Shown: positions 1 through 12,953, counted from the stretch's first letter. The stretch is DNA of 64,000 nt from Atriophallophorus winterbourni (GCA_013407085.1 JACCGJ010013582.1:124001-188000), one strand, 5' to 3'. The notes: generated from the letters alone by a model not told the origin. A program made the numbers and translations.

Positions 1-1860
1 GAAGGCAGGATAGGTGAGTCACTCCTCATCTGTTTATACTAGGGAGAGAACGGTTGAGTTGTATGCACTAAAATGTCGAGAGGTTGATGACCATTGCATA
101 TCTAGATACCCTTGTTACTTCTAATGAGCTCTATGAGGCGATCGACCGCTCAAAGAATTGAACGGCCTCTGGTGACGACGGAATTCCACCTGCGCTCATC
201 AAACGCAGATTAGCAGCATTACTACAACCTCTTCACCACTTGCTTCTCCAGTGCTGGCGGGAGAAGGTGTTTCACAAGATAAGCGAGATACAAAAATGAT
301 CACCGGGTGACAGAATCGACTGCAAAGAATTGCAGAGAAATCTCTTTTCTGAATGTTGTAGGCAAATTGTTTGCTAAGTCTTACATATCCGGTTACAATC
401 TTAAGCTGAACGAATTTACTCCGAATCTCAATGTGGCTGAAGCAAGGAAAGATCAGGCATTGACATGATCTTCTTCCTGAGACAACTTCAAAATAGTGTC
501 GGGAACAGCGTATTCCATTATACGCTGTTTTTATCGATTTAACTAAGGCTTCCGACTACGTCAGCAGAAAGTATCTTTTAGAAATCCTTAGTCTGATAGG
601 CCGCGGCCCAAGGCTGCTCACACTTGTTATTTCGTTCAACTCAGGCATGAAAGGCTCAGTCAATTTTAACGGTTGCACTTCATAAGCATTTGAAATTCGC
701 CGAAACGTCAAACAAGGGTGTATTCATGCTCACACGCTGTTCTGCATTTTCTTTGATATGCTTCAGAAGCACGCTTTTAGGACGCGAACACAAGATATTT
801 ACATACGCAAGCTAAGTGATGGCAAGCTTTTCAACCTGAACCGGTTGAGAGTACAAACCAAAGCACGGGATGTGCTAATCTGTGACCTGTTGTTTTTCTG
901 ACGATGCAGCCTTTCTTTTTCATTCTCAAGAGAACTTACAGTTGCTAATGTACTATTGTTCGTCGGCATGCAATGACCTCGGTCTGGCGATCAGAATAAG
1001 CAAGACTAAAGTCCTTGGTCAAGGTAATGTATCGCCACCAAGCATCACTATTATAAACTGCCAGCTTGAATCAGTACATTATTTCACATATCTTTGTTCA
1101 ACAATTGTGGATAACCTTTTGCTGGACACGGAGATTAACAAGAACAGTGACAGAGCTGCTGTCATTTTGTCTCGATTGAACTCTCGTGTTTGGGGTAACC
1201 GCACACTAACTGTAAATACAAAGATGATGACATACAGTTCGTGCGTATTAAATGCTTCACTATACAGCAGTAAAACGTGGACCACACACGCAAGACACGA
1301 ACGGAAGCTGAATGCTTCTATTTAAGAAGCTTGCGTCGTTTCTTGAACATATCGTGGATGGACAGAGTGACTAACGCTGAAGTGCTCTCAAAAGATGGTC
1401 TACAGAGCATGTTTCTCCTCTAACGTAAGCGTCACTAACGGTGGAATGTTTTTATGTCTAGAGAATGTAAGATGGTCGTATTCCGAAAGATCTATTCAAA
1501 TGTGAGTTGCAAATAGGAAGACAACTATTGGGCAGACCGCACTTGCGGTACAAATATTTTTGCAACAGAGATATGATAGCTCTTGACATTGAACCCGCGA
1601 GCTGTAAAGAACTTGGTCTTGACTGCAATTTGAAGGCATCGTGTGAAGCCAGTATGCCAGCTCGTAGAGAGCAGATAGAGCGCTTGGCAGCTAAATCCAG
1701 ATTACGTGCGTGCGTGCATCTGATGCAATACAACAGTGTTTTGACGATCGTTGCAAGCGCTGTGGGAGAAATTGATTCTCCGAAACTGACTGTTTAGTGA
1801 TTCAGAAAGCTGAAAACATGAAATCGTGATGCAATTGTGATGTACATTCAGGGTCGGCAT
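1..1860 (+). pseudogene. RTE-type non-LTR retrotransposon, copy 1, 5' end outside window
   Basis: Decayed reverse transcriptase of a non-LTR element. The first 500 bases match the K-x-P-G-D-D entry of the RT domain seen better in copies at 27550 and 39840. An open stretch at 882-1325 carries FSDDAAF (the usual FADDAAF catalytic box with Ala changed to Ser), followed by SKTK and the thumb/connection region ending HERKLNAS. A frameshift follows, then 1507-1797 continues with the RQLLGRPHLRYK region and a C-terminal C-x2-C zinc-finger-like end (CKRCGRN). Several frameshifts and stops make it inactive. The same family recurs at 26130-29330 and 38245-40200, and as a scrap at 44716-44935. Confidence 0.8.
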
Positions 1861-1869
1861 CAATCGACG

Positions 1870-2783
1870 AAAGCCAACATTGGCTTAATACATGTTCAGT
1901 GAAGAATAAGTATTCACATGCATTTGGTTCACAAACCCTACGATCAGTTTCGCGTTGTTATCAGATATAATCCTTATTAACTTGAAGGGTGAATAAATGA
2001 TGAAATGGTTTAACATTTATGTCATGGTGGTATATGTTTCCCAATGATAGACTAAATAATCGCATATGCCATCAAACTGTTCGATAACTGTGATCAGTTT
2101 CAAGTAATATTGATCTTAAATTCACTGTGCATTCAACTTGTGGCAGACATATGAATGAGTCGGTTGTAAAAGAGTGATTAGTTTGCATGCAACAACGATT
2201 TTCTAGTCTATCCCTTGGGTTTACGAAGATTTGCACGCTTGTGGAGACATATGATTGTGATAAAATGAATTGAATTTATTCTAAGCATATATTTAAATTT
2301 GCAACATTCACTGGAATGTAAATAATTTGATATCAATGTAAAAAAATTCAAGTAGGATTCGAAAATTCTATACGTTCTTGTAAAAACCCAGTGTCTCAGA
2401 GAATTGCAAAAAATCCTCCTCTAGTTTGCATTTGCAAATGTTGACCGATATTGTCACATTACAAACAAGGGAGTAGTATATCATTATTTTAAGTAACCTT
2501 TAATAGTAAATTAACAAGAATAATTTAACGTCTGCATTATTTAACGGAATAAGAAATGGAACAAGTTGAGGAAAATTGTCGCAGAGATAAATTGAACGTT
2601 TTGGAAGTTAATTTGCCGACATGAACCTGTCAAGTATGTTCACATTTTAACACTGCCAGTATTTGCGGCAGATTTTGTTGAATTTTATGGAAGTGTTGAT
2701 GGTTAATTGCTAGATGTGTCAGTCTCCTATTTTGGTGAGGTTCGTATAAATGTCGATGTCGTGGAAAAAGTCGTTCCCGAAGG
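1870..2783. other. Flank of RTE and decayed 3' end of Ly6-like gene A
   Basis: AT-rich sequence without an open gene. From about 2250 it aligns by eye with 48640 onward. On the minus strand, 2783 down to about 2540 corresponds to the stalk and GPI-signal part of gene B, but it contains several stops (for example after PSG..TSPK) before a recognisable hydrophobic tail (FQNVQFISATIFLNLF). It therefore reads as untranslated or decayed coding sequence of gene A. Confidence 0.5.
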
Positions 2784-3672
2784 TTAGGTCGTTGCAGTTT
2801 TATCCAATTCGTTACATAGTAATTCGTTGCAGCACTCGAAAATACGCGTTGATTCATAATCTTTCTCCACGCGGTTATCGCAAAATTTATGTTCACAACT
2901 TCTATTAACCAATAGTCGGCCATCTGAGAAATTGCTCGTTACGGTCTGAAGCATGTGAAGTCGAAATCGAGTATAAATACTTATATAATAATCGCAGTTT
3001 CTTAACGTTATTTTATGAAATGTAAAAATAATATACTCAGGAATTAGGAGCTAATCATGAAAGCCCAGTAAACAGATGGTAATGAATGGTCTTGTAAAAG
3101 TCACTGTGAAATAATCAAACAGGAAATAATTTGAACTATTTTTTGTGAAAAATCTTTTTCTGATTCTGAAAGTTCAATAATATTTATTAAAAAAACTGAT
3201 AAATATGAAATTGATATTACATAATATATAAACCTAACACGATTTTATTTAACCGAGGGATGAATTTGAAACCATAAAACATGATTTTTTTTGTATTTGT
3301 AAAATAGAAGGTAAGAAATATAATTTTCCTAATAAATGTGTAAAATATTCACAAGTTAGCTTTAATGAAATCTAGACTTTTCAAGTGTATCAATTTAAAA
3401 GAATTATTCCCAATGCAGATTAAAAGAAGACAAATTAATTTGATATACAGGTTGTGTCGGAAATTTAAATTGAAACATGAAATTTATTTTTTTGTTATTC
3501 TAATATGTTCAATGGTCATACAATATTGTTGTTCTTTTTTGTTTAAATGTTTCAGATTAATTTTCATTGAATATCGGTTAAATTTGATTCAGCAGAATCA
3601 TGGCGAGAAATAATTGGTTTTAAGGACGATTCCGCCCCCCAAACTCGCGGAATGAATATTATTACAAATATC

Positions 3673-3725
<53 letters not shown>

Positions 3726-5498
3726 TCCCAACACTCGAAGTTTCGCTAAGTTCCGAAACAAATTTATGGATCAAACCTTTCAAAAGTACAAATCTTTCGG
3801 AAGAACAAAACAATGACTATGGAGTTTACCATTTATTTATAGTCTTCTACTGAATCGCACAATTTCGTTTACAATTTAATGGATGTTCAGAGACATTTCG
3901 TGTAGCTTTGATGGTTTGTTTGCGAAAATGTTAGCTTTTCGAAAATTGCTCGAAGCCTAGCACCTATTATTTTGGTAACAATGTGATAATAGTCGGTATT
4001 CAAATAAGAAACCTCAAGAAAACTCATGAAATAATAGTGAGTGATATGTGAAATATTATGATCGGTGAAAATCGCCAAGTTACAGCTTGAAACTCACTAA
4101 ACAATAGTCACAACCATCTACTACAGTGGCATTGACCGCGGTGGAACATGATGAACAGACATAGCATTGAAGACTCGACCCTGTTAATGAGAAAATATTT
4201 CAGTAAAAATCGAATTTCATTCCAGATTACAACAGATAAAACGGGAATAACCTTTAGCTTTATCATGCGGGTTTGATGGTCGTCGATAAATCTATTTCCA
4301 CGGAGCAGAATCAAAGATACATTTTAAAACAAGCCAAAACAAAGGCATGTTGTATTATTCCATATATTAAATTTTAAAGAAACAAATATCGTTTTGATCA
4401 TATGGAGAAGTTGTGAAGTAAATTGATCAGAAATTTTTATCATGAACTCATAGACGATATGCATAACAAAAGCAACGCACACACGGAGTAGATATGGTCG
4501 AAACAGCGACAACAAAAATAGATAGCATGCAACAATTTGGAATGCCAACTAATTGCAAGACACCAAAATATTATAGGAGCTCATATATTCCCATCAGGTG
4601 GGAAACGTTGATCGATTTGTTAAAGCATGCTAAAAGAATTCGTCGGTTGACAGGAATTCGTTTGGCGAATCACATGAATGTGATTGTCGTTATAGACATC
4701 TTGACATTTGCTTTATGATAATTAGATTTGTTTGAACATAACACGTCTGGTTTGGTTTCTTGATAAGTGTGTTATAATCACTGCAACTAATTATTGTTTG
4801 CTAACATTTTGTGACTAAAAGCATCATAAATTTCCACCTGACAATTGTTTAAACGGTCATTCAAATAATAAGTAGATAGCTAACAGTTTAAATACAATGA
4901 CAGAATTCACTATATAATATTTTAAAATATTGCAGTCTAATATTTGTTAAATGGTATGGGTGGAAATCTAGTAAGACAAGTATTTCCTATTAAAAACCAG
5001 ACGAATTGGTTCTCAAATATTTGCGGACATAATTACTTCTCACTAAAACAGAGAACCTGGCGGGTTTTAGTTATTTCGACATTGATTAATAGATGTTAAG
5101 TGAGGAAATCATAAATTGAAAAAAACTACTCTTGTCACCATAAATTCAACACAATCTGGTCTACACGCTAAATTATCCGTGATATCTGTGAAACATTGTT
5201 TATACTGTGTGCAAGTATTTCATATCATTTTGCTAATTCTTCTTATATGAATTAATACTGATTAATAGTATCATAATAATTACATGACATGCCTGACTAC
5301 GTCGCAGCAGATTGGATTCCGTGCACATAAACAATGAAGTTCCAACAAACATCTAATATGCATGTATTACATGTATGTATTATACATACATGTGTATGTA
5401 TGTATGTGTAGAGATAAAGTTAATATGATTACCAACTCACCTATCTCAAACCATACTGTAGATAAAGCTATGAGAACAAGCACCGCCGTTGTTTTCAT
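2784..5498 (-). CDS. Ly6/uPAR (three-finger) domain protein, paralogue A, truncated; three exons
   Basis: Spliced model: exon 1 5498-5441 (58 nt), exon 2 4180-4098 (83 nt), exon 3 2945-2784 (162 nt), giving 100 residues. Exon 1 encodes a signal peptide beginning MKTTAVLVL and ends at a GTGAGT donor in phase 1. Exon 2 follows an AACAG acceptor and encodes LQCYVCSSC, then CDYC, and ends at GTGAGT in phase 0. Exon 3 follows TTCAG and encodes RSCEHKFC and FECCNELLCN, the closing CC-x4-CN signature of the LU domain. Ten mature cysteines are present. Such proteins are secreted or GPI-anchored at the cell surface; the ligand is unknown. A TAA at 2784-2786 ends the frame just after the domain, where paralogue B continues into its stalk, so the product would be secreted without an anchor, or the gene is a recent pseudogene. 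Introns are about 1.26 and 1.15 kb. Confidence 0.62.
3677..3726. repeat. (TA)n microsatellite in intron 2 of gene A
   Basis: About 50 bases of almost pure TA dinucleotide with one interruption. Confidence 0.95.
5361..5410. repeat. TGTA/TACA-rich microsatellite in intron 1 of gene A
   Basis: Irregular runs of ATGT, TACA and TGTA units just 3' of exon 1 on the gene strand. It is absent from the matching place in gene B. Confidence 0.8.
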
Positions 5499-7640
5499 TT
5501 TGAAATCGGTATGCTATATTATGGGTGAGCTGGAGTTCATCAGCTTTTTAAATATCGGAGTGTTTTATACAAAATCGCGTCGCCTAATTCGGCGTCACGT
5601 GGATATGCGAAGTTAACACCATGATATGAATCGCCAATTAAGGCGTATAATTCCGATTTTATTGCGTTAACCTCTGACGCAATATTCTTGCATCACATCA
5701 ACTAATTCTCGTGCACGTGATCTAAGAAATCGATTTACAGCGGTTCGACTACAAATGAAGAAGGTTGTTGCATTCATTTCGCCTGCCGATGATAGATGAT
5801 TTTCGATCTACAATTCAGTGAATATGATAGATTGATTAGAAACATTCGTCCCGTGAAATATTCATGAAATACTCATTGCTCGCAAAGTGTCATTGATGAA
5901 CCAATATTTCGTCTTTCAACGTGAAACGCGATTTTCTGAAAAAGTTTCACCCAATATCTTAAGCGCTATTTGGTTGATAAATCAAATTATTTCATTGTCC
6001 AGATGACGCTACAGACATTCTAAATGTCTTCACTGAATTTTAAACCTAATGTTATTCATGCAAAGGTATCAGAAAGTATGTTCATGGTTTAAATAATTTT
6101 TGATTGCTAAAAAGTCATTATTACGAATGAAGCCATTTCCCTTTCGTTCACGCATCTAGAGAATTGATAAGTGAACGGCTACCTTATTATGAAACATAAA
6201 TTTATGGAAACAAAATTATTTTTAGTTTCAGAATTGGCTTGAAATTTGAAAGCACTGCTAAAAAACTGTACACTGGTTGACAAATGCTAAAACAGTGGTG
6301 AGCTTGGCATTTTTCGGAGGTTGACTGAAACGTTTCAACAATGAACTGATTCTTGACAGTAAAATCGGAAAAAGCCAATTCAACGCAATAACACATTCCG
6401 GCATGTATCTATATCTGTTCATTTCAATTTGCTCTTTTTGTTGGGAAAATTAAAACAAATGGGTCTGCTGAGTGTCACAAGTAATGAAGAACATGGCAGT
6501 AATCAAGCATCTCAAAAAGTGATAGGTTTGTAAGAAAGCAGCGAAATGTGATCGGTGGCTAAATATCTATCTCATATTTAACAGAATATCTGTAAAATCA
6601 TTCGGTTCAAAAAATATCGTCTCCCTACTAATGTGATTCAATGCACATGTTCAACTGAATATCTCGTTCATTTGACTTATAGTTCAGAAAATTGATTTAA
6701 GATCCGTGTACATCGTCAATTATATTAGGAGAAAATAATCGCATGCCCTAAAAAGGTAGGATCAATGTATTTTACATGTACAGATATTTGAATACGAACG
6801 TGTCGGAATTTTGATCGTGTAAACATTTGTTAATACATTCAAATTGCATAATTTGTTAGTAACCACATTATAAGTATAATTTTCGCCAATGGGAAACATT
6901 ATATTTGTATTAACGTTTTCTGCAATCAAATAAATTTCCAACACTTTTTTTGTTTGCGGAACGTTAGCAATATATTGATTTGGTAATTGTGTTGGTTGAG
7001 ATTGAAAAATGAATTGATTACTGGACAAACCGATCGCATTCACTGCGTGCTTTTTCAAACATACTTTGTAATCACATTCAGAATATGTATATATTGTGTC
7101 ATGTATTTCTACTGTTATAGCTTTTGATACATTTTAAATAAATCAATTTCAATTTCTTCTAATCTAATTCATACATTGACACGGTAATTATATTTACAAA
7201 GATGCTCAAATACCGACGTTAACCCCTAAAAAAGACATTACTGTTACAAGAATGACGTAAATGCTAGAATGTTTTGAATTTGATTGAATGATGCAACAGT
7301 GGGCATTCATTTTTCAAATATCTAGTCTACATTGATTTCATTAGAGGTATTCAATCAGTGAAAACGATCAGTGAAATCAGTGACCAGTGATACAACGATA
7401 TGCCTGATAAATTGTTCGTGTGGACTTCGTTAGGTGGGCGTGGAACATGGATGAATGTTTGTAGAATGAACGAACACTCAGTTTCATGAATGACAAACTT
7501 TGCAGCAAAGCGCTTAAAGCGATTGCATTAATTGATTGATAAGAGTCAGTTGCATGCGGGCGGCGTGATTAAGGTTTAGCAGTAAAGCGCTATGTCTGAT
7601 TTTTCACAGCTTCTGCATGACGCTTGATAAAGTTGTTACA
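5499..7640 (-). promoter_or_regulatory. Upstream region of gene A
   Basis: No coding signal. Blocks are shared with the upstream region of gene B (51777-53890); the strongest is 6760-7090, with the B counterpart at 52958-53335 and a plus-strand counterpart at 29460-29840. Minus-strand open frames here (for example 6762-7058) are not conserved in reading frame among the copies, so I treat the block as non-coding upstream sequence, possibly regulatory. Confidence 0.4.
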
Positions 7641-7789
7641 CATTGAGAGGTCAAATGCAAGTTAATTATAAATAAGATAATCACTAGCTAGGGCTTTCTC
7701 ATTTTATTTGCAATCGTATTGTGTACTGCAAATTATGTGAATCTAAAGTCGACTTACTGACTTCAACTGACCCTTGATTAGATCATTTG

Positions 7790-8050
7790 GAGTACGACGA
7801 CTCTTCATTTATCACATATAATCCATCCAGTTTGAGCGGTGATCCCGTAGAAGTGTTCACGTTCTCTGCAGACCGGCTTTTTATAAAGATCAGCATTCGT
7901 AATTGCGTTTATCCACGATATGTTCAAATTACGACGGTAGCTTCATGAGAGCAAAGGATTCAGCTATCCATCTGTATCATTGGTTGAGAGTACAGATCTC
8001 ACTGCTGTAAAGTGAAGCAATCATTATTCACACTCTTCGTGGCATCATGT
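7790..8050 (-). pseudogene. RTE retrotransposon scrap
   Basis: The reverse complement matches the thumb region of the RTE family seen at 28670-28870. It preserves the order: a Leu-Tyr-Ser start, KLN-like region, then the Ile-Leu-Asn-Ile-Ser-Trp-like block. It is heavily mutated and has no open frame. The rest of 7640-8850 is AT-rich with nothing recognisable. Confidence 0.6.
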
Positions 8051-8852
8051 TTGTATTTACAATCAACTTAACCAATTAGTATTACGTTTATGAAAAATGG
8101 AATAACATTGACGTTTGAACCGACTGAAACGTCGAAACACTGTTAAATACTCACGACTGAACAACGGATGACAAACAGTATAAATCCGATAAAAATCCCT
8201 TTTTTTTACCTTTCTTTTCGTCAACGCTAACCCACACTTTTGGATCAATTTATCATTCAAATAAACTAGACAGCATTTACTAATAGATATCGTTTCGCCC
8301 ATCCTCATCTTGAACTCAGTGAATTATATTAAAAATACCTACAACACATAGTAAGTATAATCATACTCAATATAAATGAACGGAATCATAAAGTGTTAGG
8401 AATGCTTCCCAACATGCTCGTATATGTGAAATCATCTGTTATTCAGAATATTGTGAGAACTTTTAATTTGAAATCTTCTGAATTTGCATTGTTCATTGAT
8501 TATATCTGGAACAGTAATGAGTTAGCGATTAAAGAGATTAAATATTTTTTCTGTTCAACTTAGCTTAATTTCTAGAAATCGTTGGCTTTTAACTTGATAA
8601 AAATATTAGTTGTGCCATATATAATCGAATTTGCTTTGGTGGCGTGTAAATTAAATTCACTAAAATGTTTTGTGAGTTGTGTGCAGCGAAAGTACAACAA
8701 AGGTGTATATTATTTTCAGTATTCGCAAACAATTTTCATTTTACGTCGGGATCGACTGTGTTAATCCCGTCCTAATACAGATGTACTCGGTCAATATTGG
8801 ATGTCATTCTAGTGAAATGGGTGACGCCATATTTACCGGTATATTGCAGTGA

Positions 8853-9260
8853 TGTTGTAGCAGACTATTGTCTCTACATATTCAGAATTGTACACGTCCA
8901 CATATTCAACATTTGGCTAACACACAATTCAAATGTCAATCAACGTCCCGTGTACAATTATTGATCTTCGCGTACGGTCAGCCATATTGACAACCTTTCA
9001 AATACACATTCAAACGGTGCGAAGCAACGGTCAAACAGTTCAGATATAACAACACGGAGAGGTAGCGATCAACGACACTGCCTGTGTACTCCGTTCCGTT
9101 CTTTTCGTTTTCGTTTCAACCAAAGTACAGAACAACACTACCGTTCTGAAAAGATAAGATTCGGCGTACCATTGATGTTATATGAGCCAAGACATGGGGG
9201 TTCGAAAGCGAAGCCGACGCTATGAGCCGCTATCAGAAAACACCGCTAGGGCCGTTACCA
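8853..9260 (+). repeat. 5' LTR of Gypsy-1
   Basis: About 408 bp beginning TGTTGTAGCAGAC and ending CGTTACCA. It matches 12725-12953 plus 17161-17346 in order across the whole length. Confidence 0.85.
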
Positions 9261-9713
9261 AACTGGTGAGCCCACCCCCCAAAAAACACGGTGAGTCTGT
9301 TCCTAATCTTTCGACGATTCCTATTGCATTTAGATTTTCGTGCCATCCCGAACAAGAGTGGGCATCAAAGAGATTCTAGTTCGGTAAATATTACCACCGT
9401 CTCCTTCACCTTTTCCCCAGTTCTGGACTCAGAACTCAGAGCTGTTGTTTCTCCAGGCAGAATCTTTCTTTGAGATCAAACGCGTAACGCAAAACACAAA
9501 CTCAAGATCTATTATGTTATATGCTCACTTACTTGCGAGTCACTGTCCTTAGTCCAAGATATTTTGCTGAAGATGCCACGTACTTAAGAGTATCTAAAAG
9601 CAGCCCTGATCACGCGACTAACAGAGTCCGAGCGACTTCGTCTTCAGCGGCTTTTAACGCAGGTAGAGCTTGGGGATCGGACATCGACCCAATCACTGAA
9701 AAGCATGTGATCA

Positions 9714-9905
9714 TTGATCAGCAACTCAACGATCGATGAACGCCTCTTGAAGCAACTTTTGCCGCAACGCCTCCCAGTACAATTTCAGCAAATAATGACG
9801 AACTATGCGGACATGGTTGGCATCGCAGCGCTTGCGGAGATGGCAGACAAGATCGTCGACATTAGGAAGCAAGCTGATAGATGGTGTAACGAAATTCACC
9901 ATTAA
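9714..9905 (+). pseudogene. Gypsy-1 Gag remnant
   Basis: A 63-residue stretch with DERLLKQLLPQRLPVQFQQI and ALAEMADKIVDI, the C-terminal capsid signature of CsRn1-like Gag. The N-terminal part (9261-9713) is frameshifted and only loosely recognisable. The CCHC knuckle and the whole protease that should follow are absent; RT-type sequence begins within 100 bases. Confidence 0.65.
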
Positions 9906-9993
9906 CGGCTCGCACACTACATGCACGTCTTACACCGTAAAAAGCGATATATAGCATTTCAGACAACCATACAAAAAGCTCATAGAATCTTTC

Positions 9994-12330
9994 ATGGATA
10001 TACCATTTACTAGCTACCAGACGGCAAACATAATGCACAATGGTAAACATCGAATCATAACTACAAAGAGCCGATGCGTCAGTAGACCGGGGAGGTTAGC
10101 TCCAGATGAGCTCAAAATCGCTAAAAACGGATTCCAGCACATGTTGCAATTGGGAATTATCCGCCCTTCTAGCAGCACAGGGGCGAGTGCACTACACATG
10201 GTCCATGAAAAGACAGCCAACAACTGGAGACCATGCGAAGATTATAAAGGTCTCAACAAGCTCACGAATCCTGAAAAATATCCAATCCCGCATTTACACG
10301 ACTTCTCCATGTCCCTTCATAATAAGCGAGTGTTCAGCAACCTAGATCTTGTTCGTGCATATCACTAAATCCCGGTCCATCCAGCGGACGTTCCAAAAAC
10401 TGCAGTGACCACACCATTTGGATTCTTTGAGTTTTTACGCATGCCCTTTGGTCTGAGCAACGCCGCGCAAACGTTCCAACGTTTCATGGACCAAGTCACG
10501 CACGGACTTGATTTCGTCTTCGTCTACATCGACGACATCCTGATTGCAAGTTGTTCCCACGAAAAACACTTAGAACACCTCGAACAACTGTTCGAGAGCT
10601 TACGTCATTACGGAGCGGTCATCAATCACTCAAGATACAACTCGGACAATATTCCATCGATTTTCTCAGCCATCACGTCAATTCTGAAGGTATCAAACCC
10701 CTCAGCGATAAAGTTGACGCGATTTCAAGCGTTTCATCGTCAGACTCTATCACCAAACTGCGTAGGTTTGTTGACATGGTCAACTACTATTGCCGCTTCA
10801 TTTCAAAGTGTTCAGAGCTATTCCAACATCTTACGGACCTACTGAATCTTGACAAAAAAATAATTTCAAATGAACGAGTCAGGTGGATAAGTTTACGAGA
10901 AAATCAAGCAGGAATTGAGCCAAATGGTGTTGCTAGCACACATCGATCCGCAAAGCAGACTCGTACTATCAACCAATGTATACTTCGTCGCTGTCGGTGG
11001 CGTGCTACAAAAAATAAGAACGGGAATTTAGTACCACTTGCGTTCTTCCTTAAGGAGCTAAAACCCGCAGAGCAAAATTATAGTACGTCCGATTGCGAAC
11101 TATTGGCAGTGTATCTGAGTTTTAAGCACTTCCGTCACTTATTAGAAAACCGCGAATTGGAGATATTCACAGATCACTAGCCATTGACCCACGCGCTATA
11201 TTCTGCCTCTGACAAGTATAATCCACGTAAAATGGGACAAATAAATTACGTCTCGCAATTCACGTCAAAAATCAATTACCCTGGATTTAAGAACGGAGTT
11301 GCCGACGTCTTGTCCAGATCTCCCATCGACACTAATAAACTCAGCCCCAAGTTTGATCCAAAAGAACTGGCTAAGCTCAAGAGGAAACAAAAAAACTTCA
11401 TTCAGCAGTTGTCTAACACGAAGATCAAACAAATCCCATCAGACGTAACACGCGAGACCATATCATTTGACACAACGACAGGTTCCTAGAACGTATGGAA
11501 GAGTCATATTCGACTCAATTCACAATATGTCGCACCCCGATATCCGCGTCACGCAACGTCTAATCGCAAAGCGCTTTGTATGGCCTGTAGATCGATGTGT
11601 AGATCGATACATGCGTTAGCTGGTAGCTGTACGCATCCAGGACATCAATTTAGAAACGATAGCGAGAACCTTTGCCACACACTGGATTGCTCATTACAGC
11701 ACACTCGAAATCGTTACGACAGATCGCGGTGCACAATTCGAAACACAACTATTCCAGGACCTTACAAAGCTGCTTGAAACAAAACGAATCCGAACAACAG
11801 CTTATCACCCAGCAGCGAAAAAGATGGTTAAACGGATGCACAGACAGTTCAAAGCATCCCTGATGGCTCAACCAGACCCAAGCAACTGGACCAAACACTT
11901 ACCGCTGGTTCTACTGAGCATGCGGACCTCGTTTAAATAGGACTTGGGATTATCATCAGCAGAGTTAGTTTACGGTGCTACTCTTAAGCTCCCAGCGGAC
12001 CTTGTACACCAATCGCAATGTACACAATACATCGATCTCAGCGATTTTGTACAGCGTTTACCTGCAGCCATGCAGTCTATACAACCTAAACCAACGCGAC
12101 AACAGAGCAACACAACATACATTCCGGTAGAGTTGTCTACCTGCTCCTATGTGTTGGTCAGGGTAGACTGAGTACGTAAACCACTAAAACCTCTATACGA
12201 CGGTCCTTCCAAAGTCCTCAAACTTTACTTAAAGCATTTCGTCGTCGACATCAAGGGTGAAAAGGGAACAATATCCATTAATGGGTAAAAACCTGCTTTC
12301 GTCGAAAAAGACCTAGGTGGAGACGGGTTA
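9994..12330 (+). pseudogene. Gypsy-1 Pol: reverse transcriptase, RNase H, integrase (broken)
   Basis: RT runs from 9994 (IRPSSS, HMVHEK, WRPCEDYK, NLDLVRAYH) through a TAA at 10366-10368 where the family has Gln, to FGFFEFLRMPFGLSNAAQTF and the catalytic YIDD at 10525-10536. A frameshift near 10640 moves the frame to 10551-11180, which holds LRRFVDMVNYYCRFI and the RNase H region with STSDCELLAVY and FTDH. Stops occur at 11178 and 11487. The integrase has lost its zinc-binding half and first catalytic Asp: KRFVWP at about 11573 runs straight into the late core. The second Asp survives (TTDRGAQF), but the catalytic Glu of the usual V-E-R block is Lys (codon 11830-11832). A TAG at 11938 and a TGA at 12169 follow. 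The copy cannot move by itself. Confidence 0.85.
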
Positions 12331-12724
12331 AGCAATACACTAAAAGTTAAACAAGCCTTGGACGAAAATAAGACCGAAGGTGAACGTATAACTAGATCCG
12401 GTCGACATGTTCATTTCTCGTATAGATTACCATACGTACTAAATTAAAAGAACAAATATTGTCCCAGTTCTTTTTTCCTTCACAGGGTTTTGTGAAGACG
12501 AACTCACCGTGGAATGAAAAGACCGAACTTCCAACGAAGAATACCTTCGAGGAACATTGGGGTGACAGTCAGCATTTGCCCATTTCCACTGCACCGCTCC
12601 CGAACTCGAGATAACGAGTTTACCGATCGTGCTTAGAACGGTGCTATCTAGTTTTTTGAGCCTCCTAATCGCCTTTTTTAATCCCGACGATCGGCACTCA
12701 GTGTTCTCAGCACTGGAGGGGAGC
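12331..12724 (+). other. Gypsy-1 3' untranslated region and polypurine tract
   Basis: No open frame. It ends in the purine-rich GGAGGGGA immediately before the LTR start at 12725, the expected plus-strand primer site. Confidence 0.6.
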
Positions 12725-12953
12725 TGTGTAGCAGACTATTGTCTCTACACATTCAGAATTGTACACGTCTACCTAGTCAACCTTTGGCTAACACACAATG
12801 CAAAGGTCAACCAACGTCACATGTACATTTATCGATCTTCGCGCCCAGTCAGCCATATCGACCACTTCTCAAATACACATTCAAGTGGTGCGAAGCAACG
12901 GGCAATCGGATCAGATATAATAACACGGACAGGCAGCGAACAACGACACTGCT
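12725..12953 (+). repeat. 3' LTR of Gypsy-1, left fragment
   Basis: Matches the first about 220 bases of the 5' LTR and stops at CGACACTGCT, where the minus-strand Gypsy-2 begins. Confidence 0.85.

Larger units (their letters stand above)
2250..7640 (-). repeat. Segmental duplication, copy A (partner 48640-53890)
   Basis: Patches of clear similarity run in the same order and orientation as in 48640-53890. They include the RTE-side flank near 2280, exon 3 of the Ly6-like gene (2784-2945), exon 2 (4098-4180), an intronic stretch at 4490-4640, exon 1 (5441-5498), an upstream block at 6760-7090 and an end block near 7470-7630. Divergence is substantial between patches, so the duplication is old. 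The unit carries one complete gene plus about 2 kb of upstream sequence. Confidence 0.75.

Noticed and set aside
10014..10223. Minus-strand open frames inside Gypsy-1 RT
   Set aside because: Shadow frames opposite a recognised RT; no independent signal.
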